DNA from: Ptychodera flava | Lineage: Eukaryota; Hemichordata; Enteropneusta; Ptychoderidae | Assembly: GCF_041260155.1 (NCBI RefSeq) | Contig: NC_091940.1 | Coordinates: 24,165,870 to 24,229,869, forward strand | DNA: 64,000 nucleotides | Direction of reading: 5' to 3' | Part shown: positions 10,893-22,381 of the stretch, in pieces | Numbering within the stretch: the stretch's first letter is position 1 | Layout: each line of letters begins with the position of its first letter | Position numbers and translations under genes: made by a program | The notes under the pieces: model-generated | What the model was told of the DNA's origin: nothing | The model's database searches: none | Seen by the model: the letters and a program-made list of their open reading frames with translations, nothing else

Positions 10893-11164
10893 CGTCATTT
10901 GTTACTATGGTAACCTATTGTTTGGGGTGGCAAGTAGCCAATCATAATGGGAATTCAGCTGCCATGTTGGCTCGGATGCTCGCTTCCTTCTTTGTCGTCG
11001 TCGCCAATACCGTTCTGGTACAAACCTCAAACTCTTTGTCGTCATTCATCCCTTTCTGTACAATTTTCTCAAGTGCAATCGTGTAACTTATGATATAGAA
11101 GACGACTCAGTGCGAGCGACGGACTTACAGACAGACGTTCATCAATACTTCATCGCTATCAAAG
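10893..11164 (+). promoter_or_regulatory. Copy 2 promoter and non-coding exon 1
   Basis: In order: CGTCA (CRE half-site), the RFX X-box-like palindrome GTTACTATGGTAAC at 10,901-10,914, CCAAT at 10,938-10,942, CAGCTG and a YY1-like GCCATGTTGG. The block recurs above copies 3 and 4 with the same spacing. Downstream, ATCAAAG before GTGAGT at 11,165 is a conserved splice donor, so a non-coding first exon ends at 11,164. No TATA box is clear and the start site is unknown. Confidence 0.6.
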
Positions 11165-11639
11165 GTGAGTGTGTGGATACTATCACTTTTGGCTCGGCTC
11201 ACTTTTGTGCTATTACTCCATTATAGTCCATTACTTCCACGTTCGACAAAACATCAAACGGTATTTGTTCTCCTCATAAAGTTGACAGTGATGTTCAGAT
11301 TTTTCACTCTGTTTATTTCTTAGTTTCTAGTCCTGTGCGTAATTGGATTAATAGAGACCCAAGACACTTAGAAAGTTTCCGTCACTCAAGTATAAACATT
11401 TTTACAAACTTCAAGTTAAGATTTCTCAAATCGTAGATCGTGTCAAATTTATCGGAAAGAGAGATTCGACAGCCTGTCTTTTTTGGTGGCGATAACCAAT
11501 ACTTTGATTTCACTGATTTTTTTAATTGTACGTTTTATTTTGTTATCTGTTTGATATAGACTACTCTACGCTCGTAACCACATCAGCAACATTGCGAGTG
11601 CAATATCTAAATCGAAGCGAATAATGTCTGTATTTACAG

Positions 11640-11702
11640 TTGACTGCCGACTTCCCAGATCTTTTGTGTTACGGAAGCGACTACAGCAACGCAACTTTCA
11701 GC
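11640..11702 (+). other. Copy 2 5' UTR part of exon A
   Basis: A TATTTACAG acceptor ends at 11,639. The leader to the ATG at 11,703 (ACTTCCCAG, then GCAACTTTCAGC) is conserved in copies 3 and 4, so the first coding exon begins with about 63 untranslated bases. Confidence 0.6.
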
Positions 11703-11820
11703 ATGTCCATGCGACTGGTCCCTCTGTTAGCTGTCGTCACCATCGTGTTTAAGGCGATCCAAACCGAATTATCAAATGACAGTATCTTGGCTGCAGACGG
11801 AGAAGGTTACCACAATATCG
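11703..11820 (+). CDS. Copy 2 exon A: signal peptide
   Basis: The ATG is at 11,703. MSMRLVPLLAVVTIVFKAIQ is a short basic start followed by a hydrophobic core. It ends in phase 1 at the unusual donor GTCGGT, which is shared by all three copies seen. Confidence 0.7.
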
Positions 11821-13012
11821 GTCGGTTTATTTCTTTGCCATGTGTTTTATAAATTATGTAATTGTCAAGCACACGTTAAAAGCCCTCTGGTAATATTTTT
11901 CGGGATGCAAATCTTTCACTTTATTCTTCTCGTTGTGTGAATTCAATATGATGCCCGAGGAGTGAATTAATCTTTCGCCGTCCTGTTTTTATGAAAATTT
12001 AAAATTAATGTTTTCGCACTATGTAAACACATGTATATGTAGCCATTCCGAATTTCAAGTGCTTGTAATTTGTCCCATTATACGAACCTTTGCAAAGCAA
12101 TTCCTGGTTTTAATCGCTAATCATTGAACAGAATGGTTTACATTTTCTCGACGAATTTTTTTAGGCAAAAGTTAAAACAAACTTCAGTTTTCCGGCACGT
12201 ATATCCTTAGCATGAAACAAAATGCACTTTCTATAAGTGCATAGTTTTGGTGACTCGTAAAATATAGACTTTAACGAACATTAACAAGGAAAGACAAAAA
12301 TACCAGCATGGGTCAACTTGTACTGTTATATTGTTAAGTTGTAGAAAAACGGTCGGTTAACTCTGCTAATTCAGAGTTGTAAGGGATGAGTTGTAGGAGT
12401 TTTTATCAACAATCTAAAGTGCTCTAATGATAACGTTTGATACTAAACGTTGTTTTTTTACTTTGTAGAAAATATCAATCAAAATGACAATTCTGTAATG
12501 AAAGCAGAAAGAGTCTTCCCATTTTGCGGTGTTTCTCAACGAAGCTAAACTAGCAAAATAATACTGACATTAAGAATTTGTACAATTATAGCCAGTGTTT
12601 CCCATGTCGGAGATAAGATAATTGGCGGAGGTTTTGTGGCTATGGTTTTGTTCTTAATGCCCGGAATACATCGACACATTGTATGTGTACATAGAAATGA
12701 GCACACTTTACTTAATGAGTGGTTTTTGTAAATTTCATATGATGTTGAAAAGAAATTAAAGGTTTGGTAATTGCCGATTTCATCGAAATACATTGATACA
12801 TCAGAGGTAATTATTTCAGCTAATTTTTTGATGAATTAGTTTACTGTAATTCTAAATATGACGGAAATATCAGAAACGTTCCTGGTTTCATAACATTCAT
12901 GTACAAAACCAACTAAATTTCCAGATAGACTGACTAGAATTAATGACACACATCCGTGTAAATACGGTAGCTGGGTTCGTATTTATACAGCTTCATTTTT
13001 ACTTTACAACAG
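11821..13012 (+). other. Copy 2 A-B intron
   Basis: This 1.19-kb intron lacks the TTAA-type MITE present at the same place in copies 3 and 4. No other feature is recognised. Confidence 0.5.
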
Positions 13013-13155
13013 AAAGACGATCGATTGGGGACTGTGGCGGTACATTTTACGCAGACTCAGGCCAATTCTCGTCTCCTGGATACCCTGGTTACTATAACAA
13101 CAAACAACATTGTGTTTACGTTATCTTCATACCAAGAAACGATGCACTAATACTT
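13013..13155 (+). CDS. Copy 2 exon B: first half of CUB1
   Basis: It lies between TTTACAACAG and a GTGAGA donor, 143 bases, entering in phase 1 and leaving in phase 0. GDCGGTFYADSGQFSSPGYP followed by NNKQHC is a standard CUB opening with the first cysteine pair. Confidence 0.85.
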
Positions 13156-14596
13156 GTGAGATGCTTTTTTCATAAAATTACATTTTCACACTTTCCGGGT
13201 TTTTTTTCATATCAATGTTATTCAATTTTTCCCCTCTACAAGTGATTGTGCAAAATCATTTCCCCAATCGGCAAGTTACCACTTCAGATATTTCCCCTTG
13301 TATAGCTATAACAAGGTTCTTCTTACAATTGTTTGACGTTCAGGTACCAAGAGGAAGCAATGTCCATGTTTAAGAATAGACAAAATTCTATAGTTCGTCA
13401 ATCCACTGACCATCGTCGGCAACATTATAGACGCATTGTTCACATTCATACAGTTTTCGCACGTCAAATCAAAACCTTAGCAGAGTGGGCTATGGGTCAT
13501 TGACTATGCACTGTACTTTTCTTGCAGACTTATTCAATAGCGTTGTGATACTTGAGTGATTTTTATGGTGTATTTTCTTCTCATTGCTGTTCGCGTACAA
13601 TAGTAGCAAGTCATGACAATATCAAACAGCTCAGCGTAAACAACCGACGTTCCCCCAAGGTGCCAAACATAAATATATAAGTGGTGAAATATTGCGTCAA
13701 AGCACATGGGACTGTTACTGACGCCTTGTTTAGCTCACCGAACTCGAGAAAAGATTGGCTGAGCCAAAACTTCTATAAAATTTTGCTCAGCTAATTTCTA
13801 TCGTGCATGGCCTGTTTCAACTCCCCGACCAGTATCTTCAATCATTCCCCTTTGAGTGCATATATCGTCGACTCGTATCATGTTGGCTGCGAAGTCTGAG
13901 CTTCGTTTTTAATAGTCCGTGTGAATATCAGCATGGTTGTTTTTCGGTTAACATGTTTTACAATTTGGGCTAATCATTTTATTTTCGCATTTCTTATTCT
14001 TATGTCCTTATGTCACCCTTTATTGCCAAAACAGGAAGACAAAATTGATGTTTTGTTTTTCATCTCAGGTCTCTGGAAGTATTTACCAAGATGTCATGAC
14101 GTTTTGTTTTAATTTTCGTTTTCTATTAAGTTCACAAGATCGAACTGCCCATATACTGGCATTTAAATAACAAAATAAACCAGGAAAAGACGGAGACGTA
14201 TACATGATGTATACCTGTACAGATGTATTCATGTATACATGATGTATACATGAAGTGATAATTCTGACACGTATGATGATGACGATAGGTTTGAAGTTCA
14301 CAGTTCAGAAGAGTACGATGACAGTGGGAATTTGTGATCAAGTAAATTCAAGTTCATAGATTTGCTCTAGTTAATGAAGACACTCAAGTGAATGGTACCA
14401 TAGAAAATCGAGGTCTTCACGATGTTCTAGTTTAAGTCACCACTCAGATTGACGTTGGTCATTCCAATATTATCACATTACCCTGTTTGGCTTTCAGTAT
14501 TTATCCTGATCCTCCACTCCATATAGATAACGTAATCCTTAAAGTAGCCTTATTGCATGGGAAAATAAAGCGAATCTATAAATGGTCTCTTTGCAG
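13156..14596 (+). other. Copy 2 B-C intron
   Basis: It is paralogous to the B-C introns of copies 3 and 4. Near 14,200-14,260 the palindrome TATACATGATGTATA is repeated. No gene is seen. Confidence 0.5.
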
Positions 14597-14926
14597 TTGA
14601 TATTTGACACCTTTAACACGGAACCAAAGCACGACGTTGTCAGAATATACGACGGACTGTCGCTGACTGGCACTCTAATTGACGAGTACTCCGGCACATC
14701 AATGCCACCGGCGGTACTATCAACGGGTAACGTTCTGGCGGTCACCTTCACATCGGACTTCTCCGCAACACGTCCTGGATTTCTTGCCAACTACACTGCA
14801 TTCACAAATGCGAGGGAAAGAGTTTTTATATCTGATTATGGCAGCTTTTCCGTTCATGACACGTTGTTAGATGGGAATTTCGACACATATTTTGTCATAA
14901 TTGTATCTCAGGGTTACAAGGTAAAG
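14597..14926 (+). CDS. Copy 2 exon C: end of CUB1 and start of CUB2
   Basis: It follows CTTTGCAG and ends at GTAAAG before GTAAGG, 330 bases in phase 0/0. It contains HDVVRIYDG, TFTSDFSATRPGF and NYTAF (end of CUB1), then ISDYGSFSVHD, the start of CUB2. The second cysteine pair of a canonical CUB is absent from CUB1. Confidence 0.85.
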
Positions 14927-14961
14927 GTAAGGCATTAAGGCGTTTTTTGTTTCTGATTCAG

Positions 14962-15051
14962 GCAGCTTTTTCGTTCGTTCCTGGTTCACAAAACTATGTA
15001 AATCTGGAAACTTACTTTCTCATGATTGTATCCCAGGAGTTCAAAGTAAAG
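14962..15051 (+). CDS. Possible cassette exon: partial duplicate of exon C end
   Basis: After TTCTGATTCAG, 30 codons stay open in phase 0 to a good donor (AAAG before GTAAGA). The last part, NLETYFLMIVSQEFKVK, repeats the end of exon C. The same duplicate in copy 3 (28,945-29,038) has a frameshift, an early stop and a mutated donor. It could be a decaying exon duplication or an optional exon. Confidence 0.35.
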
Positions 15052-15974
15052 GTAAGACATTGAACAGATATGGATGCCATGCCTTTCTAAAAACGTTCGA
15101 AATACACAGTCTTCAGCTGTCTTTTCCAGTTTCTTGGGCTTAACCTGGTGATTTGCATTGTTTTATTCGTGAAGTTGTGCTGAAAGTTTAAGAAACGTGC
15201 CCATGTGCATATGGGATAAATTATTGTATTGAGACAATTTGACAGAAATGACAACAGAAGTTTTTTGAAAGTCAGAAGGACATTAACCATAGTGAGGTTA
15301 AAGTGTGATGACAGACTGTTAACTGCGTCATACTAGTTATGAACTCATTTGTAGTTTAAAAGATTAAGATAAGTAGCTGTATATTCAGAGGTGATTTTAT
15401 GGCATCTCGGAAACATTCAATAGTCAGGACACGTTTTGCATTCGGTTTGCATACATGTAGTATTTTACCGGGTCAATAAATGCTTGTGAATATCGGAGTA
15501 CAGAAGTCTCCGAATGACAGACGGGAGGGTTATTGTCAAGTGAAATTAAGCAGGTGCTACTTTTCCCACAAAAAATAATTTTCCCAATATATCCAAAATA
15601 ATAGGCATGTAAACACCCTTAACTCAAATTTCGAGCTCGGAATCAACTAGTTAGCCGCCACTGATTAGCAGACTGTGGGATAGTGCATGGTTCTACACTA
15701 TGAAGATCTACCTATTTTGAGATCCTCTGCAGATAAAGCCACATGGTAGATAATGACTTCATGAAAACTAATTTTTCCACCGGGAAGCATCCAAGAGAAT
15801 GTTGAATTACAACTTTTAGATTCTTCAGTAACAAATGTGGCGTTAAACTCTTATAGCCACGCATGGATGCTTACTCTTGGCGGTGACAAAGCTCGTCCCA
15901 TTTTTTCCCATATACATGGGGTAAAATGATTTTCACTTCATTAGTTTTCAATCGTACGTATTTTCCTTCTACAG

Positions 15975-16200
15975 GCGGACATGGAAATTTTTGATTATCA
16001 TTGCTCAGTGCATGGCATCACTGCGTTTGACGGAACTTCTCATTGACAAACAGATGTACTAATAGCTACATTCCATTTCGTCTGCTCAATCTGGGAAACT
16101 TTTAGCGTCACATCCACTGGGCAAAGTCTGTACATCCAAATTTACCTGGATATTGATTTTATGTTCGAAATATATGTGGACTACCACGCCGTTGAGCTCG
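15975..16200 (+). pseudogene. Copy 2 exon D with in-frame stop
   Basis: It follows TTCTACAG, begins ADMEIFDYH and ends YVDYHAVEL at a GTAAG donor. CAT TGA at 16,041-16,046 is an extra six bases relative to copy 3 and ends the frame. The frame after it continues in register. Confidence 0.85.
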
Positions 16201-17537
16201 GTAAGACATATAATAGACGTAGGAATAAATTGTCGTGATATTGGGTTTTATATGATCAAGGTTGCTGTGAAGTCCGACTACCAGCAATCTCATAGTTTAG
16301 CCACGCATTACTGTAATGTTAGTTATAGTGACTTCATGAGAAAAGTGTCATGATGTAATTTGTCTGCATACACAGAAGCGAGAGCAATGCTGTATTTACA
16401 ATGAATTCACAAAGTTTATTGCAGTACTGACAGCGAGAAAGTAGAAACTGAACAACAACCGCAACAAACTAAACGCGTCTTTAAACGGCTTGCAACAAAC
16501 GCAATAGAAAGTCAAAGGATAAACATTTTGGAGATTTTAGTCCATAGTTATTGGCAGACAGTTACTGAAGCGTCCGAGTCTGATTGGCTGAATGAATAGC
16601 AGCTAGGATCCGCATGGTCATATCACCACATAATGTTAAATATCGTCTTGTTATATACAAGGGCAAGAGGAAAGCTAATTTAACTGGCGAGGGGCCGAGC
16701 ACATTGATGGTCAGCTCCGAGTCCTTTATTCCTATAACACAACCAATAAACCGAAAGAAACTCGCAATTCTTAAATTTACTGCAACGGACCGGTTTACCC
16801 TGCATATGAACAAGCAAAATAAATGTGAAATATAAATAACAATTAGGAATTTACGTGTTTCCTCATCGTGCAGTGTGAAAGCGAGAGTAATACTATACCA
16901 TACTCATGATGTTGCATCTTCATTTGTACAAGAAGGTAGTTAATGAAATACATAGAGATCTTGTACGGCTGACCACTGAAAATAGTAGAAACTGGACAAA
17001 ATGATAAGTTCTGCTGTAATGTGTAAATAGCAAAAGCGCTCTGTGCACTAGAACAGAAGTCACTATGCTGACCATTTGGAGTTAAGAAAATTTAGTATCT
17101 CCGGTGCTTTTGTTTGAAAAAAAGACCCGATTTAAATTGACTTAAAGTAATTTTTATGTACTACATAACCTCCATGCTGAAGAGCACATGAATCAAAGTG
17201 TATACGTCTTGTCGTAATTTGCACACACGTAGAGCACACGCGCTAGAGCAAACACCTCCTTGAAATATATGTTATTACACACGTTCAACGTCTTTGCTAT
17301 CGGCTGTTAATTGTCCGTCACGCGGTCGTAATGTACCAACAAAAATGTCTTAAATTGTTGAAACACATGTTATGGTAATATCATACCACATAGTATGTCA
17401 GTTAGTTTGTATTTCGATCAATATTAAAATATTCACTGTTGGCAACCAAGAACATAAACAGCTTTATTAAATAACCATAGCCATACGTTAATGCTAGTGA
17501 CTTCATGAAGAAAGTGTCATGATGCAATTTACTGCAG
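16201..17537 (+). other. Copy 2 D-E intron
   Basis: It aligns with the copy 3 intron at 30,221-31,839 apart from the transposon inserted there. Antisense ORFs near 16,600-16,800 share a short stretch with copy 3 but diverge by frameshift, so I do not call a gene. Confidence 0.5.
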
Positions 17538-17749
17538 GATCAAACGCGGACACCACGCAGTGGCAGTGGGCATGGAATGCAACAGTCAATCCATGGAACT
17601 ACACCACGGTACAAAACGAATTAGGCAGCTGTGGGAGAAATTATACCGATGGCGAAGGTTCTTTTGCTTCACCGTCATATCCTGGGCACTACCCAAGCCA
17701 GCAGGATTGCTATTACTATATAACTGTATCTGCAGGCAATCAGATTGTG
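17538..17749 (+). CDS. Copy 2 exon E: linker and first half of CUB3
   Basis: It follows TTTACTGCAG and ends ATTGTG before GTAAG, 212 bases. The linker TTQWQWAWNATVNPWNYTTV is shorter than in copies 1 and 4 and has two N-glycosylation motifs (NAT, NYT). The CUB3 start is GSCGRNYTDGEG. Confidence 0.8.
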
Positions 17750-20045
17750 GTAAGATAGTTTAATTAATATATTGACTGCTATTGTGTGTACTGGTATTTT
17801 TGATATCCTACCACCGACTTGTCCGCGGGAACACACTTCCCTCATTTAGTATTGGACATGGTGGCTCAGATATTGGAATTTTGAAAAAAACAATGTTACA
17901 TATTTAGTTTATATATAGCTTTCAAGGCTCCTTCTTTGTTCTGGTATAAAAAAGGAAATAAACAGTTTACCTTACATAGTTTCTGAAAACTCTCTTCGAT
18001 TGATAGTAAAAGTCTATTGCTCTACAGCAATCTCTACGGGAAACGTAATGTGTGTGCGTGTGTGTGTGCATCTGTCGCAAAAAAGTTTGGGTTGCAGTAA
18101 ATTTTCAGATAATTTATTCTTCTAAAGAATTCTACATTTAAAAACCGTGGTTTAAAGATAATTGTGCTGCTTTTTTTATTTCGTACGATGAAGACTCGTT
18201 AGTAAGAAATTAAAGAGACCATGATATTCAGTGTTTTCAACTGTTTAGAGTTGAGTGGTTTTAACTTTCGCTGTTACGGCATACCTATTAAATTTAGGCG
18301 AAAAAGATATATTTCTGGTCAGGCTATATTTTCAGAAGTGGTGCAACGGTTTTTTTATTTAAAACTTTTTCCGTAAAGGCAAAAAAAAGATTTTATTTCT
18401 GGTCACTGAAATTTAGCAAAAGTGATGCGGTGACACGGTTTTGGGGGTTTTAGTTTCCCAAACCATTTCAATTCATTGAAAAATAGTATCCCTTTTATTA
18501 GTTTAGGACATGAATCAAAATAGTTGGTAAATGTTGGATATATTTGATATGGCCCGATCGCCATATTGAGAACACATGGTGAACCTCGCTGGTGTTTTCT
18601 TTAGGTGTCCATAAAAGACGTGATGTGTGTATCATCCAACTAAGAGACTCTTGAAAGCTTTAAAGATAAATTACCCAAACTCCTGTGCGAAGTAAAAGGC
18701 AAAGTCTGTCTGCCGAACAATTGATTGTAGGGAAATTAGTAATTTTGGAAAAGGATAAATGAGAATCGCTTTGACCCTTTGAAGACACACTAAAAAAGCT
18801 AACTTTGGGTTTTTTAAATGATTAACGCGATGACGAGAAACATAATATTTTCAGGGTTTTTTGGCCTTATGTGGAGATGAAACTGTGGTCGTATGTAGTT
18901 TAATAATTGACTATTATTAGGTCATACTGTGAAATACGAGCCCAACTTACGACATAAAATACATTGTGGAATGGCCCTGATAGCAGAAAAACGCACAGGG
19001 CAAAGATGTAACTAATACACGCATCTAAATTAAAAGACGGCAAAAGAGGCAAGCTGCGCCAGTGTTTATTTCTGCAATCTAACAATAACACTTTAGGGAA
19101 GAGAACACTTGCATTTGTATCGTATTGACCGAAGTACGACATCGGGCCGTTCCTACTAAGCCGAGGCGAGATTGGAATGACGTTTGCTTTCTGACAATTC
19201 TTCAATTCTTGACGAACAGCATTAACAATAAACATCCGTATTTGCTCCTCAAACAATGCTGAAAAGAAGATAAAGTATACTGCTGTGTGCTTACCTTGCA
19301 GTGGTAATAGAATATCGTCAAACTGGGTCTAGATCAGTGACTCAATCATGTCTCTTCAGAGTGTCGTTCTACAGGCACTGCATACCATGTACGACAATTT
19401 GTTGTGCGGAGAAGTGATGCGCACTGCATCCGAACGCTCAAGCCCGAAATAAAAGCGCGTGCGACGCGGGGCCAATTGTCTTTTAGCTTTGCAAATTAGA
19501 ATATCTCCAATGTTTCAGTATCATGTGCCTCTATCTCACTTACTTGAAGGCATGTTACAGGAGTCAGATTGTCTTGCCGGGAAATTTACTTACTAGATTA
19601 CAATTTCAATGGAAACAAAAGGCTGTGACACAATAATAAGCTTACAGACTAGCACAAACTCGATCCCTGGGATCGAGTCCCCTAACAAGAGAACTCTGGA
19701 ATGCGTGAATTTTACGACTCTGTTACGATCGCTCCGGCGAATAAAAATCGAATTTTCATGTTATTGGTTGTCTTACATTGGAAACAACTACAGCCCGAGA
19801 AATTAGATTTGGCGTGGGCGTTTGAAGAATGTATAATCAGATGGACCATAAGGCAATGAAGATGAATTTATCCATAAGTAGGACAATGGTGCATCTAAGG
19901 TGATGCACAAATCTTAGAAATGTTGATTAGATTGAAGCAGATAAAATGCTGATATTCTTCTGCAAGGGTAATGGTGAATTGAAAATGACAAAGTTGAAAA
20001 TTCATACATTGGTATTATTTTGCATACTTAACATTTTATCTGCAG
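17750..20045 (+). other. Copy 2 E-F intron
   Basis: The first 770 bases align with copy 3 (32,052-32,650). A short TGTG run lies near 18,050. The dispersed repeat at 18,590-19,078 is inserted here. Beyond 19,080 nothing is recognised except an unassigned minus-strand frame after an acceptor-like TTCTTTTCAG ending at 19,259. Confidence 0.5.
18590..19078. repeat. Dispersed repeat, ~460-490 bp (second copy)
   Basis: It matches 8,890-9,345. It is absent from the same intron of copy 3. Confidence 0.65.
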
Positions 20046-20262
20046 TTTGACCTCAAAGAATTTGACACTGAAGTATGCTGTGATTTCGTCGAAGTCTTCG
20101 ACGGGGACTCTAAGTCAGTCACGACGTCGATGGGCAAGTATTTCGGATCCAACGTGGAAGCCGAGATCAAGTCGACGGGACGGAGTCTCTTCGTCCATTT
20201 CCACTCCGATCACTCGAAGAACCACAGAGGATTCTTCGCCACCTATAGACTTTGGTTGGAAG
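20046..20262 (+). CDS. Copy 2 exon F: second half of CUB3
   Basis: It starts after TATCTGCAG (FDLKEFDTEVCCDFVEVFDG) and ends RLWLE at GTGGGT. It is 217 bases, very close to the other copies and without a break. Confidence 0.85.
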
Positions 20263-20895
20263 GTGGGTGACTCTGTGTGTAGGTCAACTGTACCAACCTC
20301 TCAAGAGCGGCTGATTACACGACTTGAAGTGTAACAATGTATAGTTTCACTAATTCGTTTAGACAAATATCATCAATTAACCATAAGACTTTGGGATTTG
20401 TGGTTATCACGTGAAGGAAAAATCTGCGTAGCAAAAATTATGAAAAATAATTTGAAGGCACACTGTATTAATATAAACGTAACCCAAGATAGATGTAAAA
20501 TTCTCATAATGGCTCGCCAACCATAGAAACCCGATATTCTTTTCTCTTATCGACATCGTCTTGGGCTTTCATTTTTCGTTTCCATTGTAACTTCCAGGTT
20601 GCTAATTGTTTTTATTTCACGGTTAATGCCTTTCCATATAACTTAAGTCGTGCTTCAAATTAAACCATAGATCCTGGGGTTTGTGGTTATATGTACCATG
20701 CTGTGAATGGTATACATTATCGAAATTCTCGGTGATGCCAAGCTGACTTTGTACATCGGCAATCCACAATTGCCTGAAAGTAATCAAATCACAGCACATG
20801 AGAGATCATACACGTTGAATTTTCACACGTTTTATTCTGCGTCCTTTTCAACTGTGCATTTTTATTACCATTTCCATTTTTTTTTCATTTCCTAG

Positions 20896-21029
20896 GAAAA
20901 GAATCCAGTATTATAGTCACAGTGGCAGCAGCGATCGGAGCAGCATCAGCGGTGTTGCTTGTTGTCATAGCAATCATCGTTTATTGCTGCGTTACGAAGA
21001 AACCTGCTCCGGACCAGCACCACGAGTAG
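20896..21029 (+). CDS. Copy 2 exon G: transmembrane helix, early stop
   Basis: After TTTCCTAG it reads a small-residue helix (AAAIGAASAVLLVVIAIIVY), then CCVTKKPAP and a TAG at 21,027-21,029. A one-base deletion relative to copy 4 causes this stop. Beyond it, the old frame PAPRVVQSMTLSGS is still readable, but its GTAAGT donor is gone. Confidence 0.7.
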
Positions 21030-22324
21030 TCCAGTCGATGACCCTCAGTGGTTCAGCCTACGCACGGTACACATCTTCAACGCTTGTGTAACAATCTTCA
21101 GATTTTCACGGTTGTTGCCGTATACATGGATACTTTACTAGTATGCCTAAAAACTGATAAATGTGCAAATTGATCGTAAATGTGAGGTAGCGCCCATCTT
21201 CAAGTGGCAATGTTTCTTGGACGGTTTAACAGCAAACACTGACAACTGGACGGCCCATTCCAATATGGCGAATGCACGTCAGAGGTCAGAACAATATACA
21301 TACAGTAGTGGATGTCATTGTGTGCCCTCATCAAGAATTTAAGATACTGCCAGTTTTATGTTGGAATATACGTATTCATAGTTTTTCATTGACTACCATG
21401 TATAGTGAATCAACATTATCGATGAAATCCAAAAATCAATTTTTTTGTACACACATTTACTTTTTACCTGCCATTTTAAGCAAAGTACATTTGCATGAAT
21501 TATCACACACATATAAATGCAGAGATATAGCTTGTTTTTATGGAGAAACTGTTCATAGTTTGACCAATAGACTCCAATGTATTATGATTTGATGTACGGC
21601 CACATTTTGCCTTACTTTGAGGGGCCAGGGGGGATTTCAAAATAATAGCAAGTCAGAAGGGGGGACTTGAACACATTGCGAGTTAGGGGAAATTTGAAAA
21701 AAAAAATATTTGTGAATTTTTTTTTTTGGAATCCCCCCGAGGTGTTTGTAAATGCAGCTTTAAGTACTATGACCGTTGTTGGTTGAATTGCCAGTCGCTG
21801 ACTGAGTGGTCACGTGATTGGTCGCTCTGGCCGTCAACGCTCCATTGCCGATTCATAGCGTGTCTACGGTGGCTGAGCCAATTCGGTTCATTCAAGTTGC
21901 AATACAGCTGGATAAACTATTACAGCTTATTTTTGGAACTGCAACCGTAGATGAATGTTGGTAACATGGTCAAGCATAGACCCAAAGAAGAGTCCTTAGT
22001 TCAAGATATGAACAATAAAGTTTTGTGAGTTTTGGACTCTATTAGCTGAGTCATTGCATTTCTTTTGACTTCAGTGGTGACTGAAAGTTCCGATGAAACT
22101 GAATTGTTATTTTCAATGTATTGCCATTCATGTTCAGAAGTTGTCGTTCTAACAATGAAATGTGAGTATCTGCACTAGATTGTGTGCATCCAGAACCGCC
22201 GGAAACTATTACTTTCCCTGCAATTGGCAGCCACAGAATTTCAAATTTTGAAAAATTATCGATCAATTCACAAAGAGAAAAAATGATATCATTTTAACCC
22301 CTGCAATTAAGAAGCAGCCAGAAG

Positions 22325-22325
<1 letters not shown>
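21030..22325. other. Downstream flank of copy 2
   Basis: It aligns in part with 33,890-37,200 below copy 3 (for example CGCTGACTGAGTGGTCACGT near 21,795). It contains a remnant of the ~180-bp satellite at 21,345-21,590. No exon H was found, so that exon was lost together with part of the inserted element. Confidence 0.55.
21345..21590 (+). repeat. Remnant of the ~180-bp satellite element
   Basis: ATAGCTTGTTTTTATGGAG and TGTATAGTGAATCAACATT match the monomers at 34,780-35,125 in the same orientation and those at 60-770 in reverse. Confidence 0.6.
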
Positions 22326-22379
<54 letters not shown>

Positions 22380-22381
22380 TT
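22326..22381. repeat. (ATTT)n microsatellite
   Basis: About 14 uninterrupted ATTT units. The same tract, longer, occurs at the equivalent place below copy 3 (37,211-37,303). Confidence 0.9.

Larger units (their letters stand above)
11703..21029 (+). pseudogene. CUB-domain membrane protein, copy 2 (disrupted)
   Basis: Seven exons align with copies 3 and 4 (11703-11820, 13013-13155, 14597-14926, 15975-16200, 17538-17749, 20046-20262, 20896-21029) with intact splice sites, but exon D carries a TGA at 16,044-16,046 inside a six-base insertion relative to copy 3. Exon G has a one-base deletion giving an early TAG and has lost the donor to exon H, and no H exon was found downstream. Translation would stop after 220 residues: signal peptide, CUB1 and a fragment of CUB2. 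It is either a pseudogene or a gene for a secreted CUB1 fragment. The remaining exons are well preserved, so the damage is recent or the allele is polymorphic. Confidence 0.75.

Noticed and set aside
16562..16835. Antisense ORF with IGIK...ELTINVLGP, also in copy 3 (30,562-30,843)
   Set aside because: The similarity is explained by duplication of the intron. The frames diverge through indels on either side, and no start or splice context is shared.
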